Shown here in pieces: positions 46,073-57,202 of a stretch of 64,000 nt of DNA. The position numbers and the translations under genes were made by a program. Under the pieces are notes generated by a model. That model made no database searches. It saw only the letters and a list, made by a program, of their open reading frames with translations, and had not been told where the DNA came from. Source of the stretch: Demequina mangrovi (GTDB lineage: Bacteria > Actinomycetota > Actinomycetes > Actinomycetales > Demequinaceae); NCBI RefSeq assembly GCF_000759715.1, contig NZ_BBLU01000001.1, positions 62,001 to 126,000 of the forward strand, given 5' to 3'. Positions within the stretch are counted from its first letter, which is position 1, and every line of letters starts with the position of its first letter.

Positions 46073-46231
46073 ATGGGCATGGACGAGCTGAAGAAGAAGG
46101 CCGAGGACGCGCTGCCGTCCGACGACACGATCAAGAAGGCCGGCGAGAAGGTGCGCGAGCACACGCCGGACTCCGCAGACGTGCCGGCCGCCAAGGCCGA
46201 GCAGTGGGCCAAGGACCACAACAAGGACTGA
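46073..46231 (+). CDS. Small charged antitoxin/stress-like protein
   Basis: 52 residues, Lys/Asp/Glu/Ala-rich, helical: MGMDELKKKAEDALPSDD, then IKKAGEKVREHTPDSADV and KAEQWAKDHNKD. It resembles the short proteins labelled MT0933-like antitoxin or CsbD-like, but no toxin gene lies beside it. AAGGA 9 bases before ATG 46073 and a strong terminator right after make it a real single gene. A stress-induced role is a guess. Confidence 0.7.
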   Translation: MGMDELKKKAEDALPSDDTIKKAGEKVREHTPDSADVPAAKAEQWAKDHNKD

Positions 46232-46245
46232 CCGGTCCCTCGAGA

Positions 46246-46273
46246 GGCGCCGCCCCGGGCACGGGGCGGCGCC
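46246..46273 (+). terminator. Terminator after the small charged protein
   Basis: GGCGCCGCCCCG (46246-46257) pairs perfectly with CGGGGCGGCGCC (46262-46273) around a 4-base loop, followed by TTCGT. Confidence 0.75.
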
Positions 46274-46291
46274 TTCGTCGTACGGTGAGGC

Positions 46292-46837
46292 GTGAGGCTC
46301 TTCGTGGGGATCATGACCCCCGATGCCGTCGACGACGCCCTGGACGAGGCGCTCGGCGCGACGATGCGCGGCCGCGCCCGCGAGGCGGGCCTCGATCGCT
46401 GGACGCCACGCATCGAGCGGCACCTCACGCTGCGCTTCATCGGCGAGACCGATGCGGAGGCCGCGGTGACGCGGGCCGTCGCCCGCGCCGCGGCATCGTC
46501 CGGCGCCCTGCGGCTCCTCGTGGGCGCCATGGCCGCGCCCCTCACGGCGCGAGTGGTCGCGATCCCCGTCGAGGGCGCCGAACGCATCGCGGCCGCCGTG
46601 GACGATGCGCTCGCGGAGGCGGGTGTCGCTGCGAGGGAGCGCCCCTTCACCGGGCACATCACCGTGGCGCGCGCGAGCCATCACCTCCGTGCGGCCGCGG
46701 TGGAACAGGCCCTGCACCATCCTCCGCTCGCGGTGCCGTGGGCCGCGGAGGCGCTGCAGGTGATCCAGAGCGTCTCCGGGGGCGAGGCCCGCTACGTGGT
46801 CCGGTCCACGCACCCGTTGACAGGGCGCGCCGTGTGA
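46292..46837 (+). CDS. thpR: RNA 2',3'-cyclic phosphodiesterase (2H family)
   Basis: 181 residues. The two catalytic 2H motifs are HLTLRFIGE (about residue 44) and HITVARAS. The start MRLFVGIMTPD is typical (RLFVAL in relatives). Such enzymes hydrolyse 2',3'-cyclic phosphate ends of RNA and can ligate tRNA halves in vitro. GTG 46292 sits 6 bases after a TACGGT box, another leaderless arrangement. Confidence 0.92.
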   Translation: MRLFVGIMTPDAVDDALDEALGATMRGRAREAGLDRWTPRIERHLTLRFIGETDAEAAVTRAVARAAASSGALRLLVGAMAAPLTARVVAIPVEGAERIAAAVDDALAEAGVAARERPFTGHITVARASHHLRAAAVEQALHHPPLAVPWAAEALQVIQSVSGGEARYVVRSTHPLTGRAV

Positions 46838-46898
46838 CCGCTGGCGCCGTGGGCCCGCGCGTCGCTACGGTGCCCTGAAGGATTCACGGGAGGCCCGG

Positions 46899-48473
46899 AT
46901 GGCAGGAACGCGCGAGCACACCGATCCTGCGGGCGTGCCCGCGGTGCCCGACCCCCGCGTCGCGCGCGCCGTGCCGGAGGAGCTCGACGAGTTCCAGCAG
47001 GTCGAGTACCGCCCCGAGTACCGCGTCGACCTCGAGCGCATCCGCTTCTCGCCGTACTTCTCGCGGCTGTCCGCCGTCACTCAGGTGATCTCGCAGTCGG
47101 GAGCCGGCCTCGCGGTGCACAACCGGCTCACGCACTCGGTGAAGGTCACCGCGGTGGCGCGCGCGATCGCCGTGTCCCTCGCGGGCGACTGGGGCGAGCG
47201 CGGCGCCCTGGTGCGCGACCTGGGCGGATGCGACGCGGTGGTGGTGCAGGCCGCCGCCGCGGCCCACGACCTCGGCCACCCTCCGTTCGGACACCTCGGC
47301 GAGCAGACCCTCGACCGGCTCGCGCGCGAGCGCTTCGGGCTCGAGGAGGGCTTCGAGGGCAACGCGCAGACCTTCCGCATCCTCACGCGCCTCGACGAGT
47401 ACGACCGCGCGGGTGCGGGGCTCAACCTCACCTCGGCCGTGCGGGCGGCGGTGCTGAAGTACCCGTGGACCCGGGAGCAGGGAGAGGGGTGGCGCGCGGG
47501 CGCCGCTACGCCGCGCGGGCTCGCGCCGCGACGGCCCGGCGAGGGCGCGCGCAAATTCTCGGCGTACACGCTCGATCTCGACGACATGCTGGACGCGCGG
47601 CGGGCCTACCCCGAGATCGCGCGACGCCAGCAGACCGTCGAGTGCTCGGTCATGGACATCGCCGACGACATCGCGTACTCGCTGCACGACCTCGACGACT
47701 TCTACCGGGCGGACCTGCTCAACCAGGCCGCGGTCTCGGCGGAGTTCCGCACCTGGATCCGCGACAGGGCGGCGCTGGCCGAGGTGCCCATCGAGAGCCT
47801 GCACCACGCACGACGCACACCGGGCCACGGGCTCGAGCTGCTGCGCCGCCGCCTGGTGAGCCACGATCCGTGGATCGCGGGGGAGGAGGCCTTCGGCGAG
47901 TCGGTGGCCCGCGTCGCCGACGAGGTGGTCGACGGGCTGCTGTCCGTTCCGTACGACGGCTCGCTCGCCGCGGACCGCGCGCTCGCGGTCTTCATGTCCG
48001 GGTGGATCGCGCGCCTCCAGCATTCGATCGTGGTGACGCGCGACCCCGACATCCGCTCGGGCCACGTGAGCCTCGACGCCGCCGCCTTCCACGACGTCGC
48101 GGTGCTGAAGTTCCTCCAGGAGAGGTTCGTGCTGCATCGTCCCGACCTCGCGGTGTATCAGCGGGGCCAGGCCAGCGTGATCGAACGCCTGGTCACCAGC
48201 TTCGCGGCGTGGCTCGACGACGACGACGAGGTGCGTCGCGCCCCGCGGCGTCTGCTCGACCTGGTCGAGCTCGCGGCCGAGGACTACCTGGCCGTCCGCG
48301 ACCGCACGCCCGAGCTGCTGCCCACCACCGACGCCGCCACGCTGCGGCGGTACGCGACCGGGCGCGGGATCATCGACTACGTCGCCTCCCTCACGGACGC
48401 GCAGGCGATGTCCGTCGCGAACCTCGTCTCCGGCGCGTCGGAGCGGCTGTGGGACGGCGGCCAGGGGCTGTAG
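46899..48473 (+). CDS. dgt: Deoxyguanosinetriphosphate triphosphohydrolase
   Basis: 524 residues. The HD-domain metal residues appear as NRLTHSVKV (His), AAAAHDLGHPPFGHLGE (His-Asp) and DIADDIAYSLHDL (Asp). It cleaves dGTP, or other dNTPs when activated, to the nucleoside and triphosphate, controlling nucleotide pools. It is longer than the roughly 420 residues of many actinobacterial relatives and closer to the long E. coli type. It starts 62 bases after thpR with its own TACGGT box. Confidence 0.93.
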   Translation: MAGTREHTDPAGVPAVPDPRVARAVPEELDEFQQVEYRPEYRVDLERIRFSPYFSRLSAVTQVISQSGAGLAVHNRLTHSVKVTAVARAIAVSLAGDWGERGALVRDLGGCDAVVVQAAAAAHDLGHPPFGHLGEQTLDRLARERFGLEEGFEGNAQTFRILTRLDEYDRAGAGLNLTSAVRAAVLKYPWTREQGEGWRAGAATPRGLAPRRPGEGARKFSAYTLDLDDMLDARRAYPEIARRQQTVECSVMDIADDIAYSLHDLDDFYRADLLNQAAVSAEFRTWIRDRAALAEVPIESLHHARRTPGHGLELLRRRLVSHDPWIAGEEAFGESVARVADEVVDGLLSVPYDGSLAADRALAVFMSGWIARLQHSIVVTRDPDIRSGHVSLDAAAFHDVAVLKFLQERFVLHRPDLAVYQRGQASVIERLVTSFAAWLDDDDEVRRAPRRLLDLVELAAEDYLAVRDRTPELLPTTDAATLRRYATGRGIIDYVASLTDAQAMSVANLVSGASERLWDGGQGL

Positions 48474-48502
48474 CGCGGTGACGGGGGAGGGCCGACTCTC
48501 GG

Positions 48503-48508
48503 TAGCAT
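48503..48508 (+). promoter_or_regulatory. -10 box of the thrS promoter
   Basis: TAGCAT lies 34 bases before GTG 48543; AAGGAG in the leader is the ribosome site. The leader is too short for a T-box. Confidence 0.45.
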
Positions 48509-48542
48509 CGTCCCGTACAACCGAACGTCCAAGGAGTGACCT

Positions 48543-50534
<1,992 letters not shown>

Positions 50535-50536
50535 CG

Positions 50537-51079
50537 ATGCCGGAGGCCTTCGACGCGGAGACGATGGGAGGGGTCCCGGACGGCTTCGAGCGTCTGTGGA
50601 CCCCGCATCGTCTCGCGTACGTCGAGGGCGAGAAGCCGGCGGGGGAGCCGAAGGGCTGCCCGCTGTGCAAGAAGGTGGAGTCGGACGACCGTGAGCACCT
50701 CGTGGTGCACCGGGGCGAGCACTGCTACGTGGTGCTCAACCTGTACCCGTACAACCCGGGGCACCTCATGGTCTGCCCGTACCGGCATATTGCCTGGTAC
50801 ACCGACGCGACGGACGCGGAGCGGGACGAGATGTCGGCCCTCACGCAGCGCGCCATGCACGTGCTGCGCAAGGTCAGCGGGCCGCAGGGCTTCAACATCG
50901 GCATGAACCAGGGCAACGTCGGGGGAGCCGGCATCTCGGGCCACCTCCACCAGCACGTGGTGCCGCGCTGGGAGGGGGACACCAACTTCCTGCCGATCAT
51001 CGCGCAGACCAAGGCGGTGCCCCAGCTGCTCGACGACACATGGCGACGCGTCAGCGACGCCTGGAGAGAGGACCACTAG
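50537..51079 (+). CDS. HIT family nucleotide-binding hydrolase
   Basis: 180 residues. The histidine triad is GHLHQHVVPR near residue 138, and CPLCKK near residue 41 forms half of a possible zinc site. HIT enzymes act on AP4A or adenylated and phosphoramidate substrates. In actinobacteria this gene lies between thrS and pgsA. ATG 50537 is 2 bases after the thrS stop. Confidence 0.92.
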   Translation: MPEAFDAETMGGVPDGFERLWTPHRLAYVEGEKPAGEPKGCPLCKKVESDDREHLVVHRGEHCYVVLNLYPYNPGHLMVCPYRHIAWYTDATDAERDEMSALTQRAMHVLRKVSGPQGFNIGMNQGNVGGAGISGHLHQHVVPRWEGDTNFLPIIAQTKAVPQLLDDTWRRVSDAWREDH

Positions 51080-51739
51080 ATGCTCGGCAGGCTCCGGCCC
51101 TACATGGCCGCCCTGTGGCAGGCGCCCGCGCGCCTCCTGCTCGCCCGGGGGATCCACCCCAACGTCATGACGGTGCTCGGCACCGTCGGTGTCGTGCTCG
51201 GCGCGGTGCTGTTCTACCCGCACGGCGGCATCTGGTTCTTCTGGGGCACGCTCTTCATCACGTTCTTCGTGGTGACCGACATGCTCGACGGCACCATGGC
51301 GCGCTTGGGCGGCAAGAGCTCGCGGCTGGGGGCGTTCCTCGACTCGACGCTGGACCGCGTGGCGGACGCCGCGATCTTCGGCACGCTCGCGTGGGTCTTC
51401 ATCGACATCGACCGCTTCACGGCCCTCGGCGCGCTGCTGTGCCTCGCGATCGGTTCGCTGGTGCCGTACGCCCGCGCCAAGGCCGAGGGCATGGGCGTCG
51501 CCGCGAACTTCGGCCTCGCCGAGCGCTCCGACCGCCTGGTGATCTCCCTCGTGGCGGTCGGCTTCTACGGGCTCGGCCTGTTCCCGCTGTGGGTGCTGAC
51601 GGCCGCGCTGTGGATCCTCACCGTGCTCGCCGCGATCACCGTGGGCCAGCGCATCTGGGCGGTGGTGCGCCAGGCGCGCCAGCACCCCGAGTGGAACGCC
51701 CGCCTCGACGGTCAGCCCCAGCCGTACCCGCACGAATGA
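51080..51739 (+). CDS. pgsA: Phosphatidylinositol phosphate synthase (CDP-alcohol phosphatidyltransferase)
   Basis: 219 residues with about six helices. The CDP-alcohol transferase signature reads D67-x2-D70-G71-x2-A74-R75-x8-G84-x3-D88-x3-D92, complete. Next to patA and pimA it should join CDP-diacylglycerol to inositol-1-phosphate, the entry to phosphatidylinositol and PIMs. It starts directly after the HIT stop and overlaps patA by 4 bases. Confidence 0.94.
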   Translation: MLGRLRPYMAALWQAPARLLLARGIHPNVMTVLGTVGVVLGAVLFYPHGGIWFFWGTLFITFFVVTDMLDGTMARLGGKSSRLGAFLDSTLDRVADAAIFGTLAWVFIDIDRFTALGALLCLAIGSLVPYARAKAEGMGVAANFGLAERSDRLVISLVAVGFYGLGLFPLWVLTAALWILTVLAAITVGQRIWAVVRQARQHPEWNARLDGQPQPYPHE

Positions 51740-52632
51740 ACGCCTTCCTCTTCGCGTTCCGCGCCTCGCGGTACGTCCCGCGGTCGCTCACGCGCGGGCT
51801 CATCTGGTCGGGCACGATGCTCCAGTGGGCCCGGCACGCCAAGCCCGCCCGCCGGCTCGAGGACAACCTCCATCGGGTCACCGGGCTCGAGGGCGACGCG
51901 CTCAGGAGCCTCTCGCGCAAGGGCATGGCCTCGACCGCGCGCTACTACGCCGAGACCTTCGAGCTCGGGCGCATGTCCGACAAGGTCGTGGACGCCCGCG
52001 TGCGCGTCGCGGACCCCTACGGCGCGCGCGACCGCATCGCCGCCGACGGCCGCGCGGTGCTCGCCCTGTCCCACTCGGGCAACTGGGACCTCGTCGGCGC
52101 GTACGCGTGCCGGCACATCGCGCGCGTCATCACCGTCGCGGAGATCCTCAAGCCGCGCGAGGTCTTCGACGAGTTCGTCGCGCTGCGCGAGAAGATCGGC
52201 ATGACGGTGCTCGGGCACGAGGGCAGCACCACGTTCCGCGAGCTCATCCGCCTCGGACGGTCCGAGGACGGCATCACGTGCCTGCTCGCCGACCGCGACC
52301 TATCGGGCTCCGGTGTCGAGGTCGACATGTGGGGTCACGGCGTCAAGGTCGCGCCGGGCCCCGCCGCGCTGTCCGCCACGACGGGCAACGTGCTCATCCC
52401 GGTCTTCGTGCACTACGAGCGGCTCCACGGCCGCCGCCGCTGGGCCGCGCGCTCGCGCTGGGGCGTGGTGCTCTCGTTCGGTCCCGTCACCGACCCCGCG
52501 GACGCGCCGAGCGACGACCGCGTGGGGCACCTCACGCGCGCCTGGGTACAGTTCCTCGCAACGGAGATCGCGGAGCACCCCGAGGACTGGCACATGCTGC
52601 AGCGGTTCGGGTGGACGGAGACCACGAGTTGA
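51736..52632 (+). CDS. patA: Phosphatidylinositol mannoside acyltransferase
   Basis: 298 residues of the LpxL/HtrB acyltransferase fold. The catalytic motif HSGNWD is in ALSHSGNWDLVGAY (about 110-123), and later DRDLSGSGVEVDMWG follows the family pattern. It would acylate the mannose of PIM1 or PIM2 at the inner face of the membrane. Coupling is tight: ATGA with pgsA before, TTGA with pimA after. Confidence 0.93.
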   Translation: MNAFLFAFRASRYVPRSLTRGLIWSGTMLQWARHAKPARRLEDNLHRVTGLEGDALRSLSRKGMASTARYYAETFELGRMSDKVVDARVRVADPYGARDRIAADGRAVLALSHSGNWDLVGAYACRHIARVITVAEILKPREVFDEFVALREKIGMTVLGHEGSTTFRELIRLGRSEDGITCLLADRDLSGSGVEVDMWGHGVKVAPGPAALSATTGNVLIPVFVHYERLHGRRRWAARSRWGVVLSFGPVTDPADAPSDDRVGHLTRAWVQFLATEIAEHPEDWHMLQRFGWTETTS

Positions 52633-53783
52633 GGATCGGCATCGTCTGCCCCTACTCGCTCGACCGACCCGGCGGCGTCCAGCTCCACGTGCTCGACCTC
52701 GCCAAGGCGCTGATGGCGCGCGGGCACGACGTCTCGGTCCTCGCGCCCGCCGCCGAGGACACCCCCGTGCCCGCGTACGTCTCGAGCGCGGGACGCTCGG
52801 TGCCCATCCGCTACAACGGCTCGACCGCGCGCCTCACGTTCGGCCTCATGGCCGCGAGCCGCGTGCGGGAGTGGCTCAAGCTCGGGCACTTCGACGTGGT
52901 CCACCTGCACGAGCCCGGTGCGCCGTCGCTCAGCGTCATCGCGATGTGGGCGCGCATCGGCCCGACCGTCGCGACGTTCCACTCCTCGCAGTCCGAGTCG
53001 CTCGCGATGCGCCTGGGCAAGCCGTGGATCAAGCCCGGCTACGAGGAGCTCGACGCCCGCATCGCGGTGTCGCCCTCGGCCGCCGCGACCATCCGCGACC
53101 ACCTGCGCGTCCAGGCCACGCACATCATCCCCAACGGCGTCGACACCTCGCATTACGTCAACGCGCAGCCGGACCCGCGCTGGGAGGGCCGCGAGGGTGC
53201 GCCGACCATCGGCATCCTCGGCCGGCTCGACGAGCCCCGCAAGGGCCTCGAGACGCTGCTCTCCGCGATCCCCGCGATCCGCGCGCGTCATCCCCACGCC
53301 CGCTTCCTGGTCGCCGGGCGTTTCCCCGACCACATCGCCGCGAAGGCTGCGCGCGCGGGCGCCGAGGTGGTCGGCGAGCTCGACGAGGACCAGAAGGCGA
53401 GCTTCATGGCCTCGGTCGACATCTACTGCGCGCCCAACCTGGGCGGCGAGAGCTTCGGCATCGTCCTGGTCGAGGCGATGGCGGCCGGCGCGGCCGTGGT
53501 CGCCTCCGACCTCCAGGCCTTCATGGACGTGTCGACCATGGCGGACGGCGGCAACGCGGCCGCGCACCATGCCGTGGGGGACGCCGCCGCGCTCGCTGAG
53601 AAGGTGAACGCGCTGCTCGACGACCCGGCCGCACGCGAGCTCCTGGCGGAGCGCGGACGCGAATGCGCGGCCGCCTTCGACTGGTCCAATGTCGCGCCTC
53701 GCGTCGAGGAGACGTACCGCGACGCCATTAGGATGGACGCCGAGTTCCATCCCCATCCGACGAAGGACGTCACATCTCCATGA
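52629..53783 (+). CDS. pimA: Phosphatidylinositol alpha-mannosyltransferase
   Basis: 384 residues, GT4/GT-B fold. [21 protein letters not shown] at the start is typical of Pim[18 protein letters not shown] and the GDP-mannose site [14 protein letters not shown] (EX7E) are present. It adds the first mannose to phosphatidylinositol. The start is a TTG at 52629, overlapping the patA stop; the protein then begins [10 protein letters not shown], so no later start keeps the first strand. It overlaps pdxS by 4 bases. Confidence 0.94.
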   Translation: MRIGIVCPYSLDRPGGVQLHVLDLAKALMARGHDVSVLAPAAEDTPVPAYVSSAGRSVPIRYNGSTARLTFGLMAASRVREWLKLGHFDVVHLHEPGAPSLSVIAMWARIGPTVATFHSSQSESLAMRLGKPWIKPGYEELDARIAVSPSAAATIRDHLRVQATHIIPNGVDTSHYVNAQPDPRWEGREGAPTIGILGRLDEPRKGLETLLSAIPAIRARHPHARFLVAGRFPDHIAAKAARAGAEVVGELDEDQKASFMASVDIYCAPNLGGESFGIVLVEAMAAGAAVVASDLQAFMDVSTMADGGNAAAHHAVGDAAALAEKVNALLDDPAARELLAERGRECAAAFDWSNVAPRVEETYRDAIRMDAEFHPHPTKDVTSP

Positions 53784-54688
53784 GCACCATCGAAGAGACC
53801 ACGAAGCCCCAGGTAGGGACCGACCTTGTGAAGCGCGGCATGGCCGAGATGCTCAAGGGCGGCGTCATCATGGACGTGGTCACCCCTGAGCAGGCGAAGA
53901 TCGCCGAGGACGCCGGCGCGGTCGCCGTCATGGCCCTCGAGCGCGTGCCCGCCGACATCCGCGCGCAGGGCGGCGTGTCGCGCATGTCCGACCCGGACAT
54001 GATCCAGGGCATCATCGAGGCCGTCTCGATCCCCGTCATGGCGAAGGCCCGCATCGGCCACTTCGTCGAGGCGCAGGTCCTCGAGAGCCTCGGCGTCGAC
54101 TACATCGACGAGTCCGAGGTGCTCACCCCGGCCGACTACACGCACCACATCGACAAGTGGAACTACACCGTGCCGTTCGTGTGCGGCGCCACCAACCTGG
54201 GCGAGGCGCTGCGCCGCATCTCCGAGGGTGCGGCGATGATCCGCTCGAAGGGCGAGGCCGGCACCGGCGACGTCTCGAACGCGACCACGCACATGCGCAA
54301 GATCCGCGCCGAGATCAAGGCGCTCACCGCGATGCCCGAGGACGAGCTCTACGTGGCCGCCAAGGAGCTCCAGGCGCCGCTGCCCCTGGTCCAGGAGATC
54401 GCGAAGACCGGCAAGCTGCCGGTCGTGCTCTTCACCGCGGGCGGCATCGCCACCCCGGCCGACGCCGCGATGATGATGCAGCTGGGCGCCGAGGGCGTGT
54501 TCGTCGGCTCCGGCATCTTCAAGTCGGGCGACCCGGCGACGCGCGCCAAGGCGATCGTCAAGGCGACCACCTTCTACGACGACCCGTCGGTCATCGCGGA
54601 CGTGTCGCGCGGGCTGGGCGAGGCCATGGTCGGCATCAACGTGGACGAGATCCCCGAGCCGCACCGCCTCGCCGAGCGCGGCTGGTAA
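53780..54688 (+). CDS. pdxS: Pyridoxal 5'-phosphate synthase, lyase subunit
   Basis: 302 residues of the PdxS barrel. Key lysines and phosphate sites are in [30 protein letters not shown] and [15 protein letters not shown]. With ammonia from PdxT it builds PLP from ribose-5-phosphate and glyceraldehyde-3-phosphate. Its ATG overlaps the end of pimA (ATGA), so PLP synthesis is transcribed with PIM genes. A Nudix gene separates it from pdxT. Confidence 0.97.
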   Translation: MSTIEETTKPQVGTDLVKRGMAEMLKGGVIMDVVTPEQAKIAEDAGAVAVMALERVPADIRAQGGVSRMSDPDMIQGIIEAVSIPVMAKARIGHFVEAQVLESLGVDYIDESEVLTPADYTHHIDKWNYTVPFVCGATNLGEALRRISEGAAMIRSKGEAGTGDVSNATTHMRKIRAEIKALTAMPEDELYVAAKELQAPLPLVQEIAKTGKLPVVLFTAGGIATPADAAMMMQLGAEGVFVGSGIFKSGDPATRAKAIVKATTFYDDPSVIADVSRGLGEAMVGINVDEIPEPHRLAERGW

Positions 54689-54710
54689 GCCAGGGCTGAG
54701 CACCGCACGT

Positions 54711-55232
54711 ATGGGCGCCGCGTCGGAGGATCGCATCCACCGTCGCGGCGCCCGCGTGCTGCTCGTCTCCCACGCGGGCGACGAGCCGCGCCTCCTCATG
54801 GTGAGGGGGCACGACCCCCATGACACCGGGCGCTACTTCTGGTTCACGCCGGGAGGCGGGCTCGAGGGCGGGGAGACGATGCGCGCCGCGGCGGTGCGCG
54901 AGCTGGCCGAGGAGACGGGCCACGTCCTCGAGACCCACGAGCTGGTGGGACCCGTGTGGCGCAGGACCGCGCTGTTCGACTTCGCCTCGCGGCCGTACAC
55001 GCAGTTCGAGGAGATCTACGTGGGGCTGCTCTCGCACGCGGAGACGCGCGCGCGGACCGCCGAGGAGTGGACCGCGATCGAGGTCGAGACCATCGACGAG
55101 GTGGCCTGGCTCACCCAGACCGAGCTGCGGGAGTCGCCCATCGAGGTGTTCCCCGCGCCGCTGCGCGAGAGCTGGACGTGGTTCCTCGAATGGGACGGCG
55201 TGACGAGGGATCTAGGAGAGGTGGACGAATGA
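54711..55232 (+). CDS. Nudix hydrolase
   Basis: 173 residues. The Nudix box is complete: G49-x5-E55-x7-REL-x-EE-x-G70 in [20 protein letters not shown]. Nudix enzymes cleave nucleoside diphosphates linked to another moiety. It lies 22 bases after pdxS and overlaps pdxT by 4 bases (ATGA), so it is cotranslated with PLP synthase. Substrate unknown; its place suggests a house-cleaning or cofactor-related role. Confidence 0.92.
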   Translation: MGAASEDRIHRRGARVLLVSHAGDEPRLLMVRGHDPHDTGRYFWFTPGGGLEGGETMRAAAVRELAEETGHVLETHELVGPVWRRTALFDFASRPYTQFEEIYVGLLSHAETRARTAEEWTAIEVETIDEVAWLTQTELRESPIEVFPAPLRESWTWFLEWDGVTRDLGEVDE

Positions 55233-55828
55233 GCACCGTGGGTGTGCTGGCACTGCAGGGCGACGTGCGCGAGCACCTCGCCGCGGCGACGCGCGTGGGC
55301 GCGACCGCGGTCGGCGTGCGACGGCTCGCGGAGCTCGAGGCGGTCGACGCGCTCATCATCCCCGGCGGCGAGTCCACCACCATCGACAAGCTGCTGCGGG
55401 CGTTCGACCTCTTCGAGCCGCTGAAGGCGCGCATCCACGACGGGATGCCGGTGATGGGCTCGTGCGCGGGCATGATCATGCTCGCCACGGATCTGGTGGG
55501 CGGCATCGACGGGCAGCAGAGCCTCGCCGCGATCCCAATGACCGTCCGCCGCAACGCCTTCGGCCGCCAGGTCGACTCCGCCGAGACCGAGCTGGTGTGG
55601 GAGCCCGACGGCTCGGCGATGCACGCGACCTTCATCCGCGCGCCCTGGGTCGAGGCCTGCGCCCCGGCGGTCGAGGTCCTCGCGACCGCGACCGGACCGG
55701 ACGGAGAGCGTCACCCCGTGGCCGTGCGTCACGGCAACGCGATCGCGACGAGCTTCCACCCCGAGATCGCGGCGCCCGGCGCCGTCCACGACGACCGCGT
55801 CCACCGCCTGCTGCTCGACCTCGTCTGA
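55229..55828 (+). CDS. pdxT: Pyridoxal 5'-phosphate synthase, glutaminase subunit
   Basis: 199 residues. [10 protein letters not shown] at the start, [15 protein letters not shown], nucleophile Cys in VMGSCAGMI, and His-Glu of the triad in SFHPEI identify PdxT. It releases ammonia from glutamine for PdxS. The ATG overlaps the Nudix stop. Confidence 0.97.
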   Translation: MSTVGVLALQGDVREHLAAATRVGATAVGVRRLAELEAVDALIIPGGESTTIDKLLRAFDLFEPLKARIHDGMPVMGSCAGMIMLATDLVGGIDGQQSLAAIPMTVRRNAFGRQVDSAETELVWEPDGSAMHATFIRAPWVEACAPAVEVLATATGPDGERHPVAVRHGNAIATSFHPEIAAPGAVHDDRVHRLLLDLV

Positions 55829-55872
55829 GCAGTCTCCGCCCCGGCGCTTCCCGCGCTCCACGCGCCGCGGCG

Positions 55873-55931
55873 CGCTGTGAGGTGCTGGCTGCCCGTTCCG
55901 GGCGATTTCGAGCACTGAGCACCTCACAGCG
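55873..55931. repeat. Palindromic element between pdxT and the lipoprotein gene
   Basis: CGCTGTGAGGTGCT (55873-55886) is the exact reverse complement of 55918-55931, with a smaller hairpin GCCCG-TTC-CGGGC (55891-55903) in the loop. It lies between convergent genes. It could act as a two-way terminator, but there is no T-run and the nested form is REP-like. Confidence 0.6.
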
Positions 55932-55957
55932 TGCACGGGCCCGGCCGGGGTGGCCGC

Positions 55958-56293
55958 TCAGCCCTCGATGCCGGGCGGCTCCTCACCGGTGACCCCGTCG
56001 ATCACCTGGCGGTCGCCCAGGTCTGCGTCGAGTTCGACGCGCACGATGTCCAGGCAGGCATCGCCCGGGTCACGCCTGGTCGACGTGACGGTGATCGTGA
56101 CCGTCGTGTCGGTCTCGACCACCTCGGCCACCGGGTCGCCGTTGCAGGTGTCGACATCGACGATCTGCTCGTTGCCGGCGTTCGACCAGCCGATGATCGC
56201 CACGGGCCCGCGCACCTCGGTGGGCTCGGACGGTGCGCACGCCGCGAGCAGCAGCGCCACCGCCATCGGGAGCGCCGCGCGCCGGGTGACCAT
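55958..56293 (-). CDS. Small lipoprotein, unknown
   Basis: 111 residues. MVTRRAALPMAVALLLAACAPS is a lipoprotein signal: two Arg, a hydrophobic stretch and the lipobox LAAC with Cys19. The mature part is acidic with one further Cys pair (DTCNGD and DACLDI) that may form a disulfide. Secreted and lipid-anchored on the cell surface. No family recognised. Confidence 0.78.
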   Translation of the reverse strand: MVTRRAALPMAVALLLAACAPSEPTEVRGPVAIIGWSNAGNEQIVDVDTCNGDPVAEVVETDTTVTITVTSTRRDPGDACLDIVRVELDADLGDRQVIDGVTGEEPPGIEG

Positions 56294-56379
56294 GCGGGCA
56301 CGCTAGCGCGACCGCCCGCGGCACCGCCAGAGCCCGCGCGCGCACGGCCAGGCGCCGCATCGTCCCTCACCGCTGGCAC

Positions 56380-56385
56380 TACACT
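56380..56385 (+). promoter_or_regulatory. -10 box of the yebC promoter
   Basis: TACACT lies 38 bases before GTG 56424; GAGGAG precedes the start. Confidence 0.45.
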
Positions 56386-56423
56386 GGACGGGATTCCAGA
56401 CCGCCATTCGACGAGGAGCACAC

Positions 56424-57179
56424 GTGTCCGGGCATTCCAAGTGGGCGACGACCAAGCACAAGAAGGCCGCGATCGACGCCAAGCGCGGCAAGCTGTTCGC
56501 CAAGCTCATCAAGAACATCGAGGTCGCGGCGCGCGTGGGCGGCGGCGATCCCGCGGGCAACCCGACGCTGTTCGACGCGATCCAGAAGGCCAAGAAGTCG
56601 TCCGTCCCGAACGACAACATCGACCGCGCCGTCAAGCGCGGTTCCGGTGAGGACGCGGACGGCGTCAACTACGAGACGATCATGTACGAGGGCTACGGCC
56701 CCAACGGCGTCGCGATCCTCATCGAGTGCCTCACCGACAACCGCAACCGCGCGGCCACCGAGGTGCGCATCGGCCTCACCCGCAACGGCGGCACGCTCGC
56801 GGACCCGGGCTCGGTGTCCTACCTGTTCTCGCGCAAGGGCCAGGTGATCGTCTCCAAGGAGGGCGACGTCACCGAGGACGCGCTCATGGAGGCGACCCTC
56901 GAGGCCGGCGCGGAGGAGATCAACGACCTCGGCGACGTGTTCGAGATCATCTCCGAGGCCACCGACTTCGTCGCCGTGCGCTCCGCGCTGCAGGAGGCGG
57001 GCATCGACTACGACAGCGCCGAGGCGACGTTCATGCCGTCGATGAAGGTCGAGCTCGAGGTCGAGGGCGCCAAGAAGATGCTCAAGCTCATCGACGCCCT
57101 CGAGGACTCGGACGACGTCCAGAACGTCTACGCGAACTTCGACGCGTCCGACGAGGTGCTCGAGGCCGCTCAGGCGTAA
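56424..57179 (+). CDS. yebC: YebC/PmpR family regulatory protein (TACO1-like)
   Basis: 251 residues. [20 protein letters not shown] is the family start and [21 protein letters not shown] follows; three domains as usual. YebC proteins have been reported as DNA-binding regulators and, more recently, as factors that relieve ribosome stalling. It opens the cluster with ruvCAB, as in most bacteria. Confidence 0.96.
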   Translation: MSGHSKWATTKHKKAAIDAKRGKLFAKLIKNIEVAARVGGGDPAGNPTLFDAIQKAKKSSVPNDNIDRAVKRGSGEDADGVNYETIMYEGYGPNGVAILIECLTDNRNRAATEVRIGLTRNGGTLADPGSVSYLFSRKGQVIVSKEGDVTEDALMEATLEAGAEEINDLGDVFEIISEATDFVAVRSALQEAGIDYDSAEATFMPSMKVELEVEGAKKMLKLIDALEDSDDVQNVYANFDASDEVLEAAQA

Positions 57180-57202
57180 GCCGGAGAGACGGCGGGGGGA
57201 CG

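Noticed and set aside
48480-48542. A possible T-box riboswitch before thrS.
   Set aside because: The leader between the -10 box and GTG is under 35 bases, too short for specifier and antiterminator domains.
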